Positions 5,442 through 9,104 of a DNA stretch of 9,104 nucleotides are shown in pieces; the stretch's first letter is position 1; the number at the start of each line of letters is the position of its first letter. A model generated the notes under the pieces. The model saw nothing but the letters and a program-made list of their open reading frames with translations, made no database searches and had not been told where the DNA came from. Source of the stretch: Dehalococcoidia bacterium (GTDB lineage Bacteria > Chloroflexota > Dehalococcoidia > Tepidiformales > Tepidiformaceae); contig VXRS01000071.1 in NCBI GenBank assembly GCA_009838385.1, positions 1 through 9,104 on the forward strand. Reading direction: 5' to 3'. A program made the position numbers and the translations under genes.

Positions 5442-6289
5442 CCCCTCCCGGCTGCCGCCTCGATCGCACGCCGTGCGAACACGGCGGTCATCGCGCGGCG
5501 GTACTCCTCGCTGCCGTGCAGGTCCTCGTTGACGAAGTCCAGTGCGTCGCCCGCGCCCGAAGCGGCCGAGGCCGCGCCGCCGGGCAGCGAGGCGCCCGCG
5601 AGGGCGCCCTCGACGCCGGAGAGGCGCTGCGCGTGGCTCGACGCGCCGGTGACGGCGACTCGCGCGGACGAGCACGTGCCTCCGTCCAGCGAGAGGGCGG
5701 CGGCCACGCCGACGAGCGCGAACTTGGAGGCGCGCTGCTCCAGCTTGGCGTAGGCCGCGCTGCGGCACGCCTGGAAGCAGACGCCCGTCACAATCTCGTC
5801 CTCGGCGAGGTCGACGGTGAGGATGTCCTGGAAGAAGTCCTCGGCCTGGACTTTGCGCTCGCCGTTCGGACCGAGGAGCGCAATGGTCGCGTCGAGGGCG
5901 ACCATGACAGCGGGAAGGTCGGCACCGGGGTCGGCATGGGCGAGGCTGCCTCCGATCGTGCCTCGGTTGCGGACCTGGGCATCGCCGATGTTGGCAGCGG
6001 TCTCCGCCACGATGGGGGCCTGGGTACGGAGGAGGTCGGAAGCGGCAATCTCGGCGTGGGTCATGGCCGCGCCGATGGCGATCTCGCCGCCGTCCTCCTG
6101 GATGCCGCGCAGTTCGTCGAGGCCGCCGATGTCGATGAGCAGGCCGGGCTCGGCCAGGCGCTGCTTCATCATGGGGATGAGGCTGTGGCCGCCAGCGAGG
6201 AGCTTGGCCTCGGGGCCGCCTTCCTGCAGGAGCGACAGCGCCTCGGCGACGCTTCCCGCTCGCCGGTATTCGAACGCGGTGGGAATCAC
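5438..6289 (-). CDS. FAD-binding medium subunit of a CoxM/XdhB-type molybdenum hydroxylase
   Basis: The GTG at 6289 is taken as the start because it overlaps the TGA of the large-subunit gene as GTGA and yields [18 protein letters not shown], the standard N-terminus of this family (283 residues, normal length). An in-frame ATG at 6319 would run 30 bases into the upstream gene. The two FAD-binding motifs are intact and at the same residue numbers as in CoxM proteins: AGGHS at 32-36 and TIGGS at 111-115, the latter within IGDAQVRNRGTIGGSLAHAD. The C-terminal third is the CO-dehydrogenase-flavoprotein C-terminal-type domain. The subunit passes electrons from the 2Fe-2S subunit to an external acceptor via FAD. 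It is the last gene of the visible operon; no maturation genes (coxD/E/F-type) follow it. Confidence 0.93.
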   Translation of the reverse strand: MIPTAFEYRRAGSVAEALSLLQEGGPEAKLLAGGHSLIPMMKQRLAEPGLLIDIGGLDELRGIQEDGGEIAIGAAMTHAEIAASDLLRTQAPIVAETAANIGDAQVRNRGTIGGSLAHADPGADLPAVMVALDATIALLGPNGERKVQAEDFFQDILTVDLAEDEIVTGVCFQACRSAAYAKLEQRASKFALVGVAAALSLDGGTCSSARVAVTGASSHAQRLSGVEGALAGASLPGGAASAASGAGDALDFVNEDLHGSEEYRRAMTAVFARRAIEAAAGRG

Positions 6290-8673
6290 GACTGGCCCCC
6301 TTCGTTGATGAGGCGCCACATCCGCTCGGGACGGAGGGGCATCTCGATGTGCGTCACGCCGAACGGCGCCAGCGCGTCGACGGCGGCGTTGATGACGCAG
6401 GGCGTCGAGCCGATGGTGCCCGCTTCGCCCACACCCTTCGCGCCCAGCGGGTTGATGGGCGTCGGCGTCACGGTGCGGTCGAGCTCGAAGACCGGCAGGT
6501 CGGCCGCGCGGGGCATCACGTAGTCCATGAAGCTCGCGGTGACCGGCTGGCCGTCCTCGTCGTACACGACCTCCTCGAACATCGCTTGGCCGATGCCCTG
6601 GGCGAGCCCACCGTGCACCTGGCCATCGACGATGAGGGGGTTGATGACGTTGCCGCAGTCATCGACGGCGATGAGCTTGAGGAGCTTCGTCTCGCCGGTG
6701 TCGCGGTCCACCTCGACCATCGAGATGTGACAGCCGAAGGGGTAGGTATTGTTCTCCGGCTCGAAGAACGCCTCCTCGGAAACGCCCGGCTCCATTCCCG
6801 GCGGGAGCGGTACCGGCACGTAGGCGTAGTCGGCGACTTCGGCGAAGGTCTTGCTGACCTCCGGCGCGCCCTCGACCTGGATGCGTCCGTCCTCGAAGAC
6901 GAGATCCTCGGGGCTGACCTCCTGGTCGGTCATCATGGCGGCGGCGAACTGCTTCATCTTGTCGCCCGCCTTGCCGGCGGCGGAGATGAGGGCGGCGCCG
7001 CCGACAGCCTGCGAGCGGCTGCCGAAGGTGCCGATGCCCTGCTTCACCACGCCCGTATCGCCGTGGAGGATAGTGATGTCCTCCAGCGGGATGGAGAAGT
7101 GGTCGGCAAGCATCTGGGCGAAGGTGGTCTCGTTGCCCTGGCCGTGGGGCGAGGCGCCGGTGGTGGCGGTCACCTTGCCGCCGCGCTCGACGGTGACGCC
7201 GGAGTGCTCCCAGCCGCCCGTGGGGACGACCGCGGAGGGACCGAGGCCGCAGACCTCGACGTAGAAGGAGAGTCCCACGCCGACGATGCGGCCTTCGGCG
7301 CGGGCGGCGTCGCGCTCGGCGAGCAGCCCCTGCCAGTCGGCCACCTCGAGCGCCTTGTCGAGGCAGGGCTCGTAGTTACCGGAGTCGTAGACGAGCCCGC
7401 TCTGCGTGGCGAAGGGGAACTCGTCCGCCGGGACGAAGTTCTTGCGCCGGATTTCGGCGGGGTCCATATCGAGCTCGCGGGCGACCATGTCGACCGCTCG
7501 CTCGAGGAAGTAGAGGCCCTCGGGCCGGCCGGCGCCGCGATAGGCGTCGGTCGGCGTCTTGTTGGTGAAGACCTCCGTCAGTTCGTGCCTGACGACGGGG
7601 AGGCGGTAGACGCCGTTCATCATCAGGCCGGTGAGGGTCGGGATCATCGCGGTCAGCAGCACCTCGTAGGCGCCGATATCGGCAATGATGCGCGCCTTCA
7701 GGCCGGTGATGGTGCCATCGTTCTTTGCGGCGAGGTCGATGTAGCCGAGGAGGTCGCGGCCGTGGGTGGTGGTGAGGAACGCCTCGGTGCGGTCCTCGAT
7801 CCACTTGACCGGAGCCTTGACCAGCCGCGAGAGGGCGGCGGCCACGTACTCCTCGCCGTAGATGTTGATCTTGCAGCCGAAGCCACCCCCCACCTCGGGG
7901 GCGACAGCGCGGACCTGGTGCTCGCCCAGGCCCATCATCGCCGCCACGAGGGTGCGCAGGATGTGCGGGTTCTGGGTCGCGCTCCAGACCGTCAGGTACT
8001 CGCGGCCGGGTTCGTACTGCGCGACCACGCCGCGGGGCTCCATCGCGTTCGGGGCCAGCCGCTGGTTCAGCATGCGCTGGGAGACCACGACGTCCGCCTC
8101 GGCGAAGGCGGCGTCGACGGCGCTGTCGTCCTCGGGCTGGGCGGTCTCGGGATTGACGCCCGTGCCACCCCAGTAGCTCTCGACGGCGATGTTGCGCTCG
8201 AAGCCCTCGTGCAGGGTGGCGGAGCCGGCCTCCATCGCGGCCTCGGGGTCGACGACAGCGGGAAGTTCGTCGTACTCAACCTCGATAGCGTCCGCGGCGT
8301 CGCGCGCGATGTAGCGGTCCTCGGCGACGACGACGGCGACAGGCTCTCCGACGTAGCGCACCCTGTCGGTCGCGACCGAGTAGTGGTCGGGCGCGGGGAA
8401 GGGCGTGCCAATGGGCATGGGGCCGAGGTGCTCGGCCAGCTCGGCGCCGGTAATGACGAGCTCGACGCCCTCCATGGCGGCGGCGGCGCTGGTATCGATG
8501 CTGCGGATGACGCCGTGGGCGATGTCGCTGCGCTTGAAGGCAAGGTGCAGCATGCCCGGCAGCTTGATGTCATCGACGTAGGTGGCCTGGCCCTGGATGA
8601 GGCGCGGGTCCTCGCGGCGCTTGACGCGCTCGCCGATGAGCTTCGGAAGAGCGGGGCCGTCTGCGATGGTCAT
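6286..8673 (-). CDS. Molybdopterin-binding large subunit, CoxL-like (form II type) xanthine dehydrogenase-family hydroxylase
   Basis: The product is 795 residues from the ATG at 8673, which overlaps the coxS stop as ATGA. Residues about 16-140 form the Ald_Xan_dh_C hammerhead domain ([19 protein letters not shown]). The Mo-cofactor domains follow, with GGGFGCK at 262-268, AYRGAGR at 377-383, [13 protein letters not shown] around 508-520, [12 protein letters not shown] at 548-559, and the catalytic-base Glu in GVGEAGT (E750). AYRGAGR is the form II signature; form I CO dehydrogenase has AYxCSFR with the Cu-binding Cys. The enzyme probably hydroxylates or oxidises an unidentified aldehyde, heterocycle or other small molecule with water as oxygen source, in the cytoplasm with the S and M subunits. 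Asn514 stands where many relatives have His in 'GQGHET'. Confidence 0.95.
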   Translation of the reverse strand: MTIADGPALPKLIGERVKRREDPRLIQGQATYVDDIKLPGMLHLAFKRSDIAHGVIRSIDTSAAAAMEGVELVITGAELAEHLGPMPIGTPFPAPDHYSVATDRVRYVGEPVAVVVAEDRYIARDAADAIEVEYDELPAVVDPEAAMEAGSATLHEGFERNIAVESYWGGTGVNPETAQPEDDSAVDAAFAEADVVVSQRMLNQRLAPNAMEPRGVVAQYEPGREYLTVWSATQNPHILRTLVAAMMGLGEHQVRAVAPEVGGGFGCKINIYGEEYVAAALSRLVKAPVKWIEDRTEAFLTTTHGRDLLGYIDLAAKNDGTITGLKARIIADIGAYEVLLTAMIPTLTGLMMNGVYRLPVVRHELTEVFTNKTPTDAYRGAGRPEGLYFLERAVDMVARELDMDPAEIRRKNFVPADEFPFATQSGLVYDSGNYEPCLDKALEVADWQGLLAERDAARAEGRIVGVGLSFYVEVCGLGPSAVVPTGGWEHSGVTVERGGKVTATTGASPHGQGNETTFAQMLADHFSIPLEDITILHGDTGVVKQGIGTFGSRSQAVGGAALISAAGKAGDKMKQFAAAMMTDQEVSPEDLVFEDGRIQVEGAPEVSKTFAEVADYAYVPVPLPPGMEPGVSEEAFFEPENNTYPFGCHISMVEVDRDTGETKLLKLIAVDDCGNVINPLIVDGQVHGGLAQGIGQAMFEEVVYDEDGQPVTASFMDYVMPRAADLPVFELDRTVTPTPINPLGAKGVGEAGTIGSTPCVINAAVDALAPFGVTHIEMPLRPERMWRLINEGGQS

Positions 8674-9104
8674 GACTGCGCCATCCTTTCCGCCGCGTGC
8701 TGAATGGCGTTGACGATGTGCTGGTAGCCGGTGCAGCGGCAGAGGTTCCCGGAGATGCCCTCGCGGATCTCCGCCTCGCTCGGCGCCGGGTTCTCCTCCA
8801 GCAGGTTGACGGCCGACATGATCATGCCGGGAGTGCAGTAGCCGCACTGGAGGCCGTGCTCCTCCCAGAAGCCGTCCTGGAGGGGATGGAGCTCGTCGCC
8901 GTCGGCGAGGCCCTCGATGGTCTGGACCTCGGAGCCGTCGGCCTGCACGGCAAAGACGGTGCAGGACTTGGCGCTGCTCCCGTCCAGGAGAACCGTGCAG
9001 GCGCCACACTGGCTGGTGTCACAGCCGACGTGCGTGCCCGTGAGGTTCAGGCTCTCGCGCAGGAAGTGCACGAGCAGCAGCCGCGGCTCGACCATGGCCG
9101 AGCG
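8670..9104 (-). CDS. 2Fe-2S small subunit, CoxS/XdhC-type (5' end outside window)
   Basis: 144 residues are visible up to the TGA at 8670-8672. The plant-ferredoxin-type cluster ligands are Cys 28, 33, 36 and 48 of the fragment ([12 protein letters not shown] and SCTVF). The helical-domain cluster ligands are Cys 87, 90, 122 and 124 (QCGYC and LCRCTGY). All eight are present. Family members usually carry about 20 more N-terminal residues before [12 protein letters not shown], and the frame stays open to the window edge (R-S-A before Met4). The ATG at 9095 is therefore most likely internal and the gene partial. It transfers electrons from the Mo centre to the FAD subunit. The order S, L, M on one strand with 4-base overlaps indicates one polycistronic unit. 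Confidence 0.95.
   Translation of the reverse strand, partial: RSAMVEPRLLLVHFLRESLNLTGTHVGCDTSQCGACTVLLDGSSAKSCTVFAVQADGSEVQTIEGLADGDELHPLQDGFWEEHGLQCGYCTPGMIMSAVNLLEENPAPSEAEIREGISGNLCRCTGYQHIVNAIQHAAERMAQS

Noticed and set aside
6286..8673. Annotation as true aerobic carbon monoxide dehydrogenase.
   Set aside because: The active-site loop is AYRGAGR rather than AYxCSFR, so the Cu-ligand Cys of form I enzymes is absent.
6349..8703. A 784-codon open frame on the + strand, antisense to the large hydroxylase subunit.
   Set aside because: The translation has no recognisable motif and is rich in Gly, Ala, Val, Asp and His, as expected opposite a GC-rich gene; the minus-strand gene has all Mo-hydroxylase motifs.
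8674..9009. An N-terminal extension of the large subunit reaching to 9009.
   Set aside because: The extension is coxS read in another frame and looks Arg-rich and random; the ATG at 8673 gives the normal family N-terminus and an ATGA overlap.

Overview
This window is compact, very GC-rich bacterial DNA with short intergenic gaps and strong G/C bias at third codon positions. A probable F420-type luciferase-like oxidoreductase, a class II fructose-1,6-bisphosphatase, a molybdenum hydroxylase operon in S-L-M order and apparently leaderless genes together fit a high-GC Actinomycetota or Chloroflexota member. The sequence alone does not settle which. No rRNA, tRNA, CRISPR array, insertion sequence or phage gene was seen, and no gap between genes exceeds about 100 bases.

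Layout. (1) 1-206 (+): the C-terminal end of a VOC/glyoxalase-fold protein. It converges on (2), a minus-strand operon at 2162-216 that reads HD-domain phosphohydrolase, then class II FBPase (glpX; the start and stop overlap as ATGA), then a small NTF2/SnoaL-like protein. (3) 2262-2744 (+): a HIT-like protein divergent from the HD gene. The 99-base gap between them holds an 18-bp perfect palindrome and two shorter ones. (4) 3689-2769 (-): an LLM-class flavin/F420 oxidoreductase. (5) 3779-5441 (+): two tandem paralogous DinB-fold genes and a second SnoaL-like gene. Each is preceded by a TANNAT -10 box ending 6-7 bases before its start codon and has no Shine-Dalgarno sequence, so each is probably transcribed separately as a leaderless mRNA. 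(6) 9104-5438 (-): a coxS-coxL-coxM-type operon for a molybdenum hydroxylase of the xanthine dehydrogenase family. The 5' end of coxS lies outside the window. The CoxL-like subunit carries AYRGAGR instead of the AYxCSFR loop of true CO dehydrogenase, so its substrate is unknown.

How the genes work together. The three Mo-hydroxylase subunits clearly form one enzyme (2Fe-2S electron transfer, Mo-cofactor active site, FAD). The HD/GlpX/NTF2 genes are translationally linked, with GlpX supplying gluconeogenic FBPase activity, but the roles of the HD and NTF2 partners are unknown. The DinB/DinB/SnoaL cluster looks like three small genes of unknown substrate that share one promoter design. No feature here is convincing evidence of a wholly new system. 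The items most worth a second look are the repeated leaderless promoters, the palindrome-rich HD/HIT divergent region, the HIT protein with an altered His triad, and the form II-like hydroxylase with an altered Mo-site motif.
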